Assembly (NCBI GenBank): GCA_963711455.1
Contig: CAVQEH010000002.1
Location: 558,001-622,000, forward strand
DNA from: DATFVA01 sp963711455
GTDB taxonomy: Bacteria; Bacteroidota; Ignavibacteria; Ignavibacteriales; Ignavibacteriaceae
Direction: 5' to 3'
Length of the DNA stretch: 64,000 nt
Part shown: piece by piece, positions 47,066 through 56,145 of the stretch
How positions within the stretch are numbered: position 1 is the first letter of the stretch
Layout: each line of letters starts with the position of its first letter
The notes under the pieces: model-generated
Database searches by the model: none
What the model was told of the DNA's origin: nothing
Seen by the model: only the letters and a program-made list of their open reading frames with translations
Program-made: the position numbers and the translations under genes

Positions 47066-48682
47066 TTATTTCAACAATACCATCTTCTTAAGAGAAATGA
47101 AATTTCCCGTTTTAAGTTTATAAATATATATTCCGCTTGGCAGGTTAGCCGCCTTCCAGTTTAGCTCATAAACACCTGCCGGTTTTTCCTCATTCACCAG
47201 CGTTTGGATTTCTTTTCCGAGAATATCGTATACTTTTAAAGATACAAAAGACTGTTTGGGAATTGAATATCTCAAAGTAGTTGTGGGATTGAAAGGATTA
47301 GGATAATTCTGATAAAGTACAAATTCCAAAGGTGCGTCCACTTTTACTGTTATGGTTTTTGAGTATTCAAAAGACCCGTCAAAATTTATTTGTTTTAACC
47401 TGTAACGGTAACTCTCGCCTCGTAAATTTTTATCCTGAAATAAATAATCTTGCGGCTTACTGATCGTACCGTTTCCTTTTACGAAATCAATATTCATCCA
47501 GTCCTCCCCTGGTTCATCATCTTCACGATATAGAGAATCAATATTTAGCAGCAATCTTTGAACTTCAAACCCCGAGTTATTGGTTTCAGTTGCTGTTCTC
47601 CATTTTAATATTATGTCATTCCCATTATTCATTGCTGTAAATGATTCCAGATTAATAGGGGTAATATCAGAACCTTTATAAACTCCACTGCTCCCGGTTC
47701 CGGCAAAAATAATATCCTGTTGATTTCCTGTTAATGAATAAACAACCTCAGAAACAGGCAACCCGCTGTTGAGTTCTTCCCAGGTATTCCCGGCATCAGG
47801 AGAACGATAGACGGTAGATACATCAGGATTAAATGTAACAACAGAAGCATAAACCCTATCCTGATAATCTGTGTATAACGCTTCAATTTCTCCTCCATCC
47901 TGTCCGCCCAATAATCCCGCCCCCTGCCAGCTTACGCCATTGTCAGTAGATCGAAAAAGTAAATTAGTAAAACTCGCTGCCGTACTTGTTCCCACAAAAA
48001 TATTACCCTGGGAATCGGTTTTAATAAAGTTTGTAAAAACTGGCGGGAAACTTGACAGGATATTCCAGCTGCTTCCATTATCAGAAGAATATGAAAGTCC
48101 GCTGAGATCTGTAGTAACTATTATCCTTCCATCGGCTAACCTTGCCAGGTCTTCTGCACCACCCCATCCGGTTGACACATTTAGCAACTGCCAATTAAAA
48201 CCACCATTTGTTGACCGGACAATTTCCACACCAATGTCCCCAATAGTTGGGCCTAAAGTAAATGAAATTACTGCTACAATTGTGCTGCTGTTGATAAATG
48301 CCATTCCGCTGCCCGAGAAATAATTATTTGGCCGGGAGGAAGAATAAACAATATTCCATGTTAAACCCTCATCGGTTGAAAGCTGAATGTATACTCCTGA
48401 TGTAGTATTGCAGATGGCAAAAATTTTCCCATCGTGAGAAGCTTTAATAGTAGAAACTCTTTGATTTGTAATACCCGTTAAGCTCCATTGATCGCCATCG
48501 TTTGTTGATCTGAAAATCCCCACATTATGGCTGTATGCTACCAGGGTTCCAATCGAATCGCACTCAATCGCCGGGACAAAATCATTACCGGATAAATTTC
48601 CTGTCGGCGACCAGAACTCTTGTGCATTAGCAGATAAAACAATCAAAAATAACAATAGAGGGATCAGTAAATATTTTTTCAT
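47066..48682 (-). CDS. Asp-box (BNR) repeat protein with T9SS sorting domain
   Basis: A 538-residue protein: signal peptide (MKKYLLIPLLLFLIVLSANA), then a sialidase-like propeller with six Asp-box motifs (STNDGDQW, STDEGLTW, STNGGFNW, SSDNGSSW, STDNGVSW, SPDAGNTW). Then Fn3-like with RTATETNNSGFEVQR and a sorting domain LYQNYPNPFNPTTT. The Asp boxes stabilise blades and do not prove sialidase activity: the Arg triad of true sialidases was not seen. Probably a surface binding or adhesion protein. Confidence 0.85.
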   Translation of the reverse strand: MKKYLLIPLLLFLIVLSANAQEFWSPTGNLSGNDFVPAIECDSIGTLVAYSHNVGIFRSTNDGDQWSLTGITNQRVSTIKASHDGKIFAICNTTSGVYIQLSTDEGLTWNIVYSSSRPNNYFSGSGMAFINSSTIVAVISFTLGPTIGDIGVEIVRSTNGGFNWQLLNVSTGWGGAEDLARLADGRIIVTTDLSGLSYSSDNGSSWNILSSFPPVFTNFIKTDSQGNIFVGTSTAASFTNLLFRSTDNGVSWQGAGLLGGQDGGEIEALYTDYQDRVYASVVTFNPDVSTVYRSPDAGNTWEELNSGLPVSEVVYSLTGNQQDIIFAGTGSSGVYKGSDITPINLESFTAMNNGNDIILKWRTATETNNSGFEVQRLLLNIDSLYREDDEPGEDWMNIDFVKGNGTISKPQDYLFQDKNLRGESYRYRLKQINFDGSFEYSKTITVKVDAPLEFVLYQNYPNPFNPTTTLRYSIPKQSFVSLKVYDILGKEIQTLVNEEKPAGVYELNWKAANLPSGIYIYKLKTGNFISLKKMVLLK

Positions 48683-48796
48683 ATAGTCTCCGGTAATTTG
48701 ATATACTTCCTAAGGGAAAATGAAATAAAAAATCAAATTCTATCGGCAGTCTGCTTGAACTAAGGAGCAGAATAAATTTTATATTTGAACATAACT

Positions 48797-50428
48797 TTAT
48801 CTCAGCAATATCATTTTTTTAACTGAAGTAAAATTTCCGGCTTTTCGGTCTTTGCTTTGCAAAGCCGAGACACGTAATTGATAAAAATAAATCCCGCTGC
48901 TAAATTTGGAAGCATCAAGGCTTACAGAATATTTTCCTGCCGGCTTTTCTTCATTAACTAATGTTTTTATTTCTCTTCCCAGTAGATCATATACCTTTAA
49001 AGTGACAAAAGATAGACCGGGAATAGAATATTTTATGGTAGTTGCAGGGTTAAACGGGTTCGGGTAGTTCTGAGAAAGTTTGTATGCATCAGGGGCAGAG
49101 ACGGCGGTTACTGCTACACCTGTAATATGCGAGTATTTTATTGTAATAAAATCATCTAAATCAGTATTATTATTAATAGTTTGACCGCAAACAATAGCGT
49201 CGCTGTTATTATCTAACGTAATCCCATAACCGTAATCAAGCAAGTCTAAAGGATCATTATATCTTGCAACCCATTTTTGGTTTCCGTCCGAATCATATTT
49301 TATGGTAGTTAAATCCTCCCACAAATTAGTTTGACCAATACTTCCGCCGGTGACATAAACATTTCCGTCATTATCAACTTCGAGGTTGCTTGCCTTATCA
49401 GAATGAGAATATCCATCATATTGAACGGTCCATAATCTTCCGGATGAATTGTATTTAGCAGTTATATAATCATTATTTTTTGATGAAAATGCAGAATAGC
49501 CTGTTACATAAATAAAGCCGTTTTTCTTTTTCATTCTCCATGCATCACCGGTACTGTCCGAAGGTACTTTATCTATCCAGGCTATCGAACCATCCTGATT
49601 ATATTTTATAACAGAGAATACCGGGCGACCGATTGCCAGTGAACCTGTTGAACCACACACGTAGATATAACCGGAATCATCAACAACTATATCCTGTGCA
49701 TCGTCAAAATTAGGAGGGTCGGGGGTTGCGTAAAAAGTACTCCAAAGCAAATCTCCGCCAGGAGAATATTTGAACAGGGCAATTGTTCCGGCGGTGTCAC
49801 GGACGACACCTGTTACATAAACGTTTCCTGCAGTATCAACATCAAGGCTTCTTCCGTAATCAGGACCAAAATTGGATCCGTCAAAAGTTCTCTCCCAGAG
49901 TTTATCTCCAGATGAATTATATTTTATAACCAGGACGTCTTCTAAAGAGTTGATTGATGTATAACCTGCTACATAAATGAAGCCATGTGAATCAATTTTT
50001 ATTCTTTTACCTTCACCCTGAGATCTTATTGCCGTCCATAAACTATCTCCGTTTGAATTATACTTTATTATAAAACAATCATAATACGGACTGTTTGCGG
50101 TTTCACCGGTTACATATACATTGCCTGAATCATCAACAGCTATATCTCTCCCGCGATCATCACTGCTGTACGGACCATTAAATAATCTCACCCACTGCTC
50201 ATCCCCGGAGGAATTATATTTAATTGTACCGCAATCTATTCCTCTTGCAGTTATATTAAAAACTGTACCGGTAACATAAATATTCCCATCGTGATCAGAT
50301 GCAACAGCATAGGCAATGTCACTCCGGTTTGTCGGTCCGTCATAAAATTTAGTCCATAGTGGAACCACCTGGGGATGGAGTGCACAGGCTGCGGTTAATA
50401 AAAATAAAAGTATATACTTCAGCTTCAT
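48797..50428 (-). CDS. SBBP beta-propeller repeat protein with T9SS sorting domain
   Basis: A 543-residue protein: signal peptide (MKLKYILLFLLTAACALHPQ), then eight repeats of about 50 residues with the pattern DGNIYVTGTVFN ... TIKYNSSGDEQWV; these are SBBP-type propeller blades. A sorting domain LSQNYPNPFNPATT ends the chain. The tail has an extra ten residues (VSALQSKDRK) between YFYQLR and AGNFTSVKK, coded by a palindrome. It is a paralogue of the gene at 58663-60297. Confidence 0.87.
   Translation of the reverse strand: MKLKYILLFLLTAACALHPQVVPLWTKFYDGPTNRSDIAYAVASDHDGNIYVTGTVFNITARGIDCGTIKYNSSGDEQWVRLFNGPYSSDDRGRDIAVDDSGNVYVTGETANSPYYDCFIIKYNSNGDSLWTAIRSQGEGKRIKIDSHGFIYVAGYTSINSLEDVLVIKYNSSGDKLWERTFDGSNFGPDYGRSLDVDTAGNVYVTGVVRDTAGTIALFKYSPGGDLLWSTFYATPDPPNFDDAQDIVVDDSGYIYVCGSTGSLAIGRPVFSVIKYNQDGSIAWIDKVPSDSTGDAWRMKKKNGFIYVTGYSAFSSKNNDYITAKYNSSGRLWTVQYDGYSHSDKASNLEVDNDGNVYVTGGSIGQTNLWEDLTTIKYDSDGNQKWVARYNDPLDLLDYGYGITLDNNSDAIVCGQTINNNTDLDDFITIKYSHITGVAVTAVSAPDAYKLSQNYPNPFNPATTIKYSIPGLSFVTLKVYDLLGREIKTLVNEEKPAGKYSVSLDASKFSSGIYFYQLRVSALQSKDRKAGNFTSVKKMILLR
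48842..48871 (-). repeat. Palindromic in-frame insert in a T9SS sorting domain (VSALQSKDRK)
   Basis: GTCTTTGCTTTGCAAAGCCGAGAC (as two 12-base halves GTCTTTGCTTTG and CAAAGCCGAGAC) is an imperfect palindrome: GTCT/AGAC outside, GCTTTG/CAAAGC inside. It supplies 30 bases within the coding sequence and breaks the standard YFYQLR-AGNF motif while keeping the frame. Confidence 0.72.
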
Positions 50429-50799
50429 GAATCACCTTTATTAAATAATTATTGATAGATTATTTTTAATTGTCCCCGACTGCCGGATAGATTCTATAGT
50501 ATGAAAAATGTAAACGCAGAACGAAGCGGTGTCTACCCTTAAGCAGATAGAAAGAAGTATTGATACCAGCGGAAAGCTAAGATCCCTCTGCCGGTCTTAA
50601 GTTGTAGACGTAAAATTGAATGGGTGAACATCTTAATTTTTTTATTTAAAAACAAGAGTTCTGTTTTAATTAATAATTAAAATATTATTTATTTCACAAC
50701 TGTCTAAATTATTTTTTATAAATAGGAAAAACCTGATTTCAAGAAAAAATATAAAGGAATTTTGTTTTTCCAAGTTTTAATCTCTCTTATCTTTTCCCT

Positions 50800-51139
50800 T
50801 TACTTTTCTTAGTGTAAGAAAAGTAACCACCTGCCTGCCGGCAGGCAGGAAGAAGCATGCTCTGCAAAATAATTGCTGAAAAAATTACTCCATTTGGCTA
50901 AGATAAATAAACTCGGACTCCCGCCGATTTTTTTTTCATAGTATACGGGGAGTCCTCAGACAGTATTTATCTTTTATCCCGACCAGAAGTAAACTGAAGT
51001 GTCGGGATAACCGCTCAATTCAGTAATTTTTTCTTAACCTGCCTTGGCGGCAGGCAGGCAATTTCCATAAAGGGGATTTCGTCCTGTCAGGACTCAACTT
51101 TTGAGGAGCGGTTGGCAATAAATCATATCATCTGATATG
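50800..51139. repeat. Cluster of perfect and near-perfect hairpins in a long intergenic gap
   Basis: The 813-base gap 50429-51242 has no gene that I can support, and its second half is packed with palindromes. In order: TTACTTTTCTT/AAGAAAAGTAA (50800-50826); CCTGCCTGCC/GGCAGGCAGG (50830-50849, perfect); a long stem AAGATAAATA...GGACTCCC against GGGAGTCC...TATTTATCTT (50900-50973); TTATCCCGAC/GTCGGGATAA (50974-51010, perfect 10 bp); an outer AACCGCTC/GAGCGGTT pair (51009-51113) holding CCTGCC/GGCAGG, GTCCT/AGGAC and CTCAA/TTGAG hairpins; CATATCA/TGATATG (51124-51139). Confidence 0.75.
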
Positions 51140-51242
51140 CTATCATTTTATTAGCTGAATGAATCGTTGTTACAGCCGAGATCATTTTGGACAGGAATGA
51201 TTTATTTAAATCTTTCTGAAAATCCTTATTTAATGCTCGCCG

Positions 51243-53171
51243 CTATTTCATCAGGATCATCTTCTTAACTGAAATAAAACTGCCGGCTTTAATCCTGTAG
51301 AAATAAATTCCGCTGCTTAGCTTAGAAGCATCAAAGTTAACAGAATATTTTCCTGCAGGTTTTTCTTCATTAACTAATGTTGCAACTTCTCTTCCAAGAA
51401 TGTCGTAAATTTTTAATTGTACGAACTTCATTAATGAAGTTCCTGCAGTCGGAATAGAATATTCAATAGTGGTTGAGGGATTAAATGGATTCGGATAGTT
51501 CTGTGAAAGTTTGTAATCATTTGGGATCAGGTTTTTATTATTTCCGTCTTTTACTCCAAGTATTAAAATGTTTGCCGGAACCCATATTGGATCGCTTGCA
51601 TCTGGATTTGGTGATGTACCAAGTGTTGCATTATTACTGAAGTATGATAAATCCTGTGCAGTTTGTCCTGTGCCTTCATCAAGTTTCCAGTAGCCAACTA
51701 AACCGCTGTCAGGGGTTGTATAATATTTGGGGGATAATGTAGTATTCATTGTACTCTGAATCTGCTGCTGTGTTCGCGCTATATCCCAGATTCTCACCTC
51801 ATCAATTTTTCCGTCAAATACTCTTCCGGGATAACCGGGTGACTCACCAACAAGTAAATCACTGGTATTAGCATTTCCTATCGTTGTTGTAATATTATTT
51901 TCGGCTTCAAGATTGCCGTCAATATAAATTTTCATTTGTGTTCCGTCATAGGTTACTGCAACATGAGTCCAGTTATTTAATTGAACTGCATTTTCAGGAG
52001 TATTGATTTCATGCCAGCTTCCATTCCCGATATTAAAATTAATGATTCCGTTTCCTCCGCATCTTATCATATATCCCGAACTATTCGATCCCTGGTCTTT
52101 TACAATTACACTTCCCGCATACGGCTGACTTTTAAATTCATTCACGTTTATCCATGCTTCGAGAGTGATTTGATTTCCTGTAATCTGCAATGAGCTGTCG
52201 TTCCCGCAGTCAAGCAGATCATCAGTTCCATCAAATTGTAAAGCGTAATCATTTGTATCAGTTATTGAAGTACCGGTAGTAAAACTCCATACTGTTCCTG
52301 TTGTCGTATAGTATTGATTTTTACAATCGATCCGCCAATAGTATTTTGTATTCGGCGTAAGTATCCCTGTGTAATAAGCATTCGATGTTACATTAGTTAT
52401 AAATGAAGGTGGATTTGTAGTTCCCAGGTATACATCATTTGAAGTTGCTCCGTTACCGGGTGTCCATCCCAGTGTAGTATTTCGGACAGATAAAGTATCT
52501 CCATCAGCGGGGTAAGGATTGGAAGCTGTCCCCGGTGGTGAAAACCATTGGAATGATGTTTCAGCAAATGAAGATTCTCCAAAATCATTTCCGACAGTTT
52601 GAACTAAAACCGGAACCACGCTATCTCCCGTTTCATATTTAATAAAAGGAACAAAGTATGCATTGTTTGCTGTTCCGCCGAGATAAGTTAACGAGCTGTC
52701 AGGGTTTCTTCGGAAGACATTATAGTAATAAGTTGGACTTGTAGAATGATCCCATCTTAACCTTAAGGTTACATAACCTGATTCATCGGTTTTATTTTCC
52801 ACATAAAGGTTTGTAGGGGGATTTGGTGTTTGCACTGAGCCGTTATAAATTCCAATCCTTCCGATTTTTATTTCATAACCACTTCCGAACCCGCCGGTAA
52901 AGAAAAGTGCAATCTCATCAATTGTCTGCCCGCTGTAAGAACCGATATCAAATGTTTTTAAATTCCAATCTGAAGTAGTTGTGGTTCCTGCATCGAAATA
53001 ATTAAAAGATGAAGGATCACTTTCAAAAGCAAATCCGATTTTCATATTGGTTGCTCCAATACTTCCTGTTTGAAAAGCGACTTCAACTTTAGTGTCCGAA
53101 GAAACAGGGCAGTGTGCTTTATAAAGCTTTATCAAATTATCACTGATAGATCGCCGGAAATTTTCAGACAA
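51243..53171 (-). CDS. C-terminal part of a GH85 endoglycosidase: LamG domain and T9SS sorting domain
   Basis: About 640 residues in this frame. It begins within a jelly-roll-type module (DNLIKLYKAHCPVSSDTKVE, continuing GQTIDEIALFFTGGF), then an Fn3-like repeat (about 115-205), an Ig-like region, a concanavalin A-like LamG/laminin-type domain (about 308-525: YALQFDGTDDLLDCG, LNNWTHVAVTYDGTQMKIYI, YWKLDEGTG), and a sorting domain LSQNYPNPFNPSTT. The apparent start MSENFRR is not genuine: the chain continues the GH85 gene upstream, after a single-base shift near 53145. An in-frame palindrome also lies here. Confidence 0.78.
   Translation of the reverse strand: MSENFRRSISDNLIKLYKAHCPVSSDTKVEVAFQTGSIGATNMKIGFAFESDPSSFNYFDAGTTTTSDWNLKTFDIGSYSGQTIDEIALFFTGGFGSGYEIKIGRIGIYNGSVQTPNPPTNLYVENKTDESGYVTLRLRWDHSTSPTYYYNVFRRNPDSSLTYLGGTANNAYFVPFIKYETGDSVVPVLVQTVGNDFGESSFAETSFQWFSPPGTASNPYPADGDTLSVRNTTLGWTPGNGATSNDVYLGTTNPPSFITNVTSNAYYTGILTPNTKYYWRIDCKNQYYTTTGTVWSFTTGTSITDTNDYALQFDGTDDLLDCGNDSSLQITGNQITLEAWINVNEFKSQPYAGSVIVKDQGSNSSGYMIRCGGNGIINFNIGNGSWHEINTPENAVQLNNWTHVAVTYDGTQMKIYIDGNLEAENNITTTIGNANTSDLLVGESPGYPGRVFDGKIDEVRIWDIARTQQQIQSTMNTTLSPKYYTTPDSGLVGYWKLDEGTGQTAQDLSYFSNNATLGTSPNPDASDPIWVPANILILGVKDGNNKNLIPNDYKLSQNYPNPFNPSTTIEYSIPTAGTSLMKFVQLKIYDILGREVATLVNEEKPAGKYSVNFDASKLSSGIYFYRIKAGSFISVKKMILMK
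51423..51442 (-). repeat. Perfect 20-bp palindrome in frame in a sorting domain (TSLMK)
   Basis: GAACTTCATTAATGAAGTTC equals its own reverse complement. It encodes the core of AGTSLMKFVQ, where sibling domains read directly from the strand to the FVxLKxYD motif. It adds about five residues and does not disturb the frame. Confidence 0.75.
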
Positions 53172-54562
53172 TTCCCTCCATAGTATCCGTCGGTAAAATC
53201 AAATTCGGGAGTCAGTTTAGTTCCTGAACTTTGTACTATCCATCGCCATGTAGGCAGAACATCCTGCAGTGAAAGATTATTCCACCCGTTTCCTAATGAA
53301 TCAGGATAAGATAATTTCTCACTGTCAATGTAAAAATCGTGTCCTTGTCCTGTACAAAAATTAGTGACAAACGGGACATTGGTTATAGGAGTGAATGCAG
53401 GAATATAATTTGCAATTCCTTTCCAGCTATTAGTTGTATTTGTATTACTGGGATCATGGTTCCAGCCAACCCAGAATATACTTGAACGATTGTAATAGTC
53501 TGTTAAACTTGTGGAAGAATTATAACACCAGTCGGGTCTGTAAACTCCAAGTGACATAACGTGGGGAAGATTCGATGGAAAAAGTCCCGACCAATTAACA
53601 TTTGAATTATAGCCATTAGCCTCAACATCAATTCCGGCAAATAAATCGTACTCACTTCTGCCTAAGCTTTGTGCAAGTGCTCTTGAGCTGTTTAATCCGG
53701 ATGCAGACCATGAAAAATTTAAAAACATTGTTTGAGAAACAAGAGTATCACCATATTGAAAGAACCAGTCATTCTGAGAGTCGAGTTGATTTTGCCAGGC
53801 AATGCTTCCGGTTTCTGTCATCGCATCATACCATTCAATTTCAAGGTTGGAATGCTGCTGGAAGTAGATCATAAATTCTCTCATATCGATTGCAGTTTGT
53901 GAGTTACCGCCGGCAGTTTCCTGGTTAATAAACCATCCATCAAAACCGTAATACTCAGCAGCTTCAATTAATTTATCTGCTACCGGAAAAGTATTTCCGC
54001 TCTTCTGCAGAAAATCATTTACCCACTGAAACTGTCCGCCGTAAACAGTTGGCGGGAAAAAAATATTTCCAAAGATTTTTACACCGTTTCTATGTGCGGC
54101 ATCTATTAATGTAGGATTAGGTGCAAGTATCAGTCCTTCACCGGCAGAACCTCCCCAGAACACCATTTGATTAATATACTGCCAGAAGCTAAATGAATAA
54201 TAGTTAATATTTGATGAACCTTGTGAAGGATTATCGCTCGTAGGAGCAAAAGCTGCTAACGGATTTACTCTTGCTTCATTTACTCTTGCATTTGAATTTA
54301 CAATTGTAACACTATCAACGTATTTATCTTTTAATGCAACACCGGACTTATTGTATGGTGCATCAGGATCAGTGGTGGGATTCCAATTTAACAGATCAAG
54401 CGGAAACCAGTAAGAAGCAAAAGGCTGATCGGAAGGGAAGACTAATATTTGTTTATCATTTAAATTGTTTGCCGGTTTGGTTTGAGCATTCAGATTGAAT
54501 GAAAACAATCCATCACTTAAAATCAATAAAATTACTAGGGAAAAATTGTAAACCTTTTTCAT
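53132..54562 (-). CDS. GH85 endo-beta-N-acetylglucosaminidase, catalytic part before frameshift
   Basis: A 476-residue part. I start at ATG 54562 because GAGG stands at the right distance and the signal peptide then begins MKKVYNFSLVILLILSDGLFS; an ATG 12 bases earlier is also possible. The catalytic domain has SFWQYINQMVFWGGSAGEGL, the GH85 Asn-x-Glu pair in YGFDGWFINQETAGG (Asn213, Glu215), and EWYDAMTETGSIAWQNQLD. GH85 enzymes cut between the two GlcNAc of N-glycans. The frame ends at LKISGDLSVII; one missing base (reading DLS-S-DNLIK) would join it to the LamG/T9SS part. Confidence 0.82.
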   Translation of the reverse strand: MKKVYNFSLVILLILSDGLFSFNLNAQTKPANNLNDKQILVFPSDQPFASYWFPLDLLNWNPTTDPDAPYNKSGVALKDKYVDSVTIVNSNARVNEARVNPLAAFAPTSDNPSQGSSNINYYSFSFWQYINQMVFWGGSAGEGLILAPNPTLIDAAHRNGVKIFGNIFFPPTVYGGQFQWVNDFLQKSGNTFPVADKLIEAAEYYGFDGWFINQETAGGNSQTAIDMREFMIYFQQHSNLEIEWYDAMTETGSIAWQNQLDSQNDWFFQYGDTLVSQTMFLNFSWSASGLNSSRALAQSLGRSEYDLFAGIDVEANGYNSNVNWSGLFPSNLPHVMSLGVYRPDWCYNSSTSLTDYYNRSSIFWVGWNHDPSNTNTTNSWKGIANYIPAFTPITNVPFVTNFCTGQGHDFYIDSEKLSYPDSLGNGWNNLSLQDVLPTWRWIVQSSGTKLTPEFDFTDGYYGGNCLKISGDLSVII

Positions 54563-54789
54563 AATACACCTCATTCGTTATTCCGGAAAAGATTGTAAAA
54601 AATATACGGATAGATTTTGATTTATGGAAACTCAGTTAATTGTAAATAACTTTCCGGTGTGAACTAAAATAAAAATTCTTGCTTATAATAACTTATTTCA
54701 TTTTATTTAATGCAAAATAAAAGTTAGTTTTTGCATTATCTTAATAGTAAATAAAAAGGGAAAACTTATGGAGAGACAAATCAAATTAG

Positions 54790-55275
54790 TTGCCTCAACT
54801 TTTTTCAATCACATTTTTTATTATTCTATTTACTTCTTTAATTGCTTTTGCTAACGGCAAAGTTTCAGGAGTTGTAAAAGATAAAATGACTCTTGAACCA
54901 CTGATCGGGGCTAATGTAATTCTATTAAATACAACATTGGGTGCAGCAACAGATATAAATGGGTATTTCGAAATCAGGTTTATCCCGGCAGGAACATACG
55001 ATGTTAGGGTTTCATATATTGGATACACTTACAAAATAAAATCGAAGATAACAATTAAAGATTCCAAGACTGCATTTGTAAATTTTAAATTGGATAAGGA
55101 TACAACTCTTGATGTTAAAGTATTAGATCAACAAATAAATTTGCCAAAGCCTGATTCTACCCGGCCCTGGTCAGTTGATAGGATACCGATCAGAGGACTT
55201 GATAGCCTGTCAAAGAAATATACAAACAGCTACTTTAAACCCAAGAATTGTATATCCGGACAGTGTGCAAAATAA
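54790..55275 (+). CDS. Carboxypeptidase-regulatory-like domain protein, probably part of a broken gene
   Basis: About 161 residues from a TTG at 54790: a membrane/signal segment (SITFFIILFTSLIAFANG), then a CarboxypepD_reg-like domain (KVSGVVKDKMTLEPLIGANVILLNTTLGAATDINGYFEI ... IPAGTYDVRVSYIGYTYK), as in TonB-dependent and energy-transducer proteins. An ATG at 54769 in the same frame, with AAGGG upstream, hits TAG six codons later, so this may be a nonsense-mutated start or a TTG-started gene. The tail after residue 125 looks unrelated and may be the result of a frame loss. The TonB-like remnants that follow fit the same original protein. Confidence 0.55.
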   Translation: MPQLFSITFFIILFTSLIAFANGKVSGVVKDKMTLEPLIGANVILLNTTLGAATDINGYFEIRFIPAGTYDVRVSYIGYTYKIKSKITIKDSKTAFVNFKLDKDTTLDVKVLDQQINLPKPDSTRPWSVDRIPIRGLDSLSKKYTNSYFKPKNCISGQCAK

Positions 55276-55351
55276 TTGTCCGCCGCATTTTACACATATC
55301 AGGAATGATGACTCCCCAAGTCAAATATTATTAGGATTAAAGTTAAAGATT

Positions 55352-55676
55352 CATCCGGTTATTATAATACAACCAAGATTTATAAGGAACATTGATTCAG
55401 TTTCAAAATCAATTATTTACCCTGAAATTGCGGTAAGAGCTAGATATTGAACCGGAGAAAATAATATTTCCTTCTTAAAATAGATCTAATGAAGACGTTG
55501 TCAAAAGATTATAAAATGATAAAAGGTCAATCGGAGCAGGATTGTGATGAAGACTGCATTAAATGTCTTAAAATTAAGCAAAATTTTATCCCGGCTATAC
55601 ATAAATGGGAAAAACAGTCGAATCTGAAATGATAATTAATGTATCAAATTTTATATTGAATAATACTTGTGGATGA
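55352..55676 (+). pseudogene. Decayed TonB C-terminal domain
   Basis: Three frames in order give pieces of a TonB energy-transducing domain: IDSVSKSIIYPEIAVRARY (frame 2), then CDEDCIKCLKIKQNFIPAI (frame 1), then GKTVESEMIINVSNFILN (frame 3). The order matches YPEIARRARVEG ... A(I)RVLK ... F(T)PA ... NGKPV...V of the family. At least two frameshifts and several stops lie between them. It could be one old gene with the regulatory-like domain upstream. Confidence 0.7.
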
Positions 55677-56145
55677 TCCAGATATATAAATTATCATGAA
55701 ATTGAGAACAATGAATATGCAGGGATATCACTGGAAGCGGTTACAAGATAATTTTATTTAAATGAGGTATGGAACCGTATTTTCTAAGAGATTATATAGA
55801 TGATAAATATCCTTAAAAGAAACAGGCAAAATCACCTCAAGAATTTTTCATGAACGCTTAAATGATTTCATAATCTCCCAGTGCTTTTTAAATATAAATA
55901 AAAGTTATCTTAGAGGTGCATAAACCTGATGAAACCATACATAAGTCGTGACAAGCAGTTACCGTTCGGTGATAAATTCAAATGATGCATTCAGTGTTCG
56001 GCACTTGTGACGAACAAGACATTCACCAATAGGATTATGGGCTATACATAAATCTTATACTTTATTCATGGAGATCAAAATAAATTGGGAAGAGGTTAAA
56101 GAATAAGTCACTTTGAATAAAAGAATTTGAATAATGTACGTAGTT
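55677..56145. other. Gap with no supported gene, possible further gene remnants
   Basis: About 470 bases between the TonB remnant and alanine racemase. Short protein-like words appear in changing frames (for example TGKITSRIFHERLNDFIISQ) but none is recognised, so it may be decayed coding DNA. No repeat, hairpin or RNA gene was seen. Confidence 0.4.

Noticed and set aside
47066..48682. Sialidase function for the Asp-box protein
   Set aside because: Asp boxes alone are found in many non-enzymatic propellers; the catalytic Arg triad and Tyr/Glu pair were not identified.
55175..55450. A 91-codon plus-strand frame after the regulatory-like domain
   Set aside because: Only its last third resembles a TonB domain; it is a fragment of the decayed gene rather than an independent protein.
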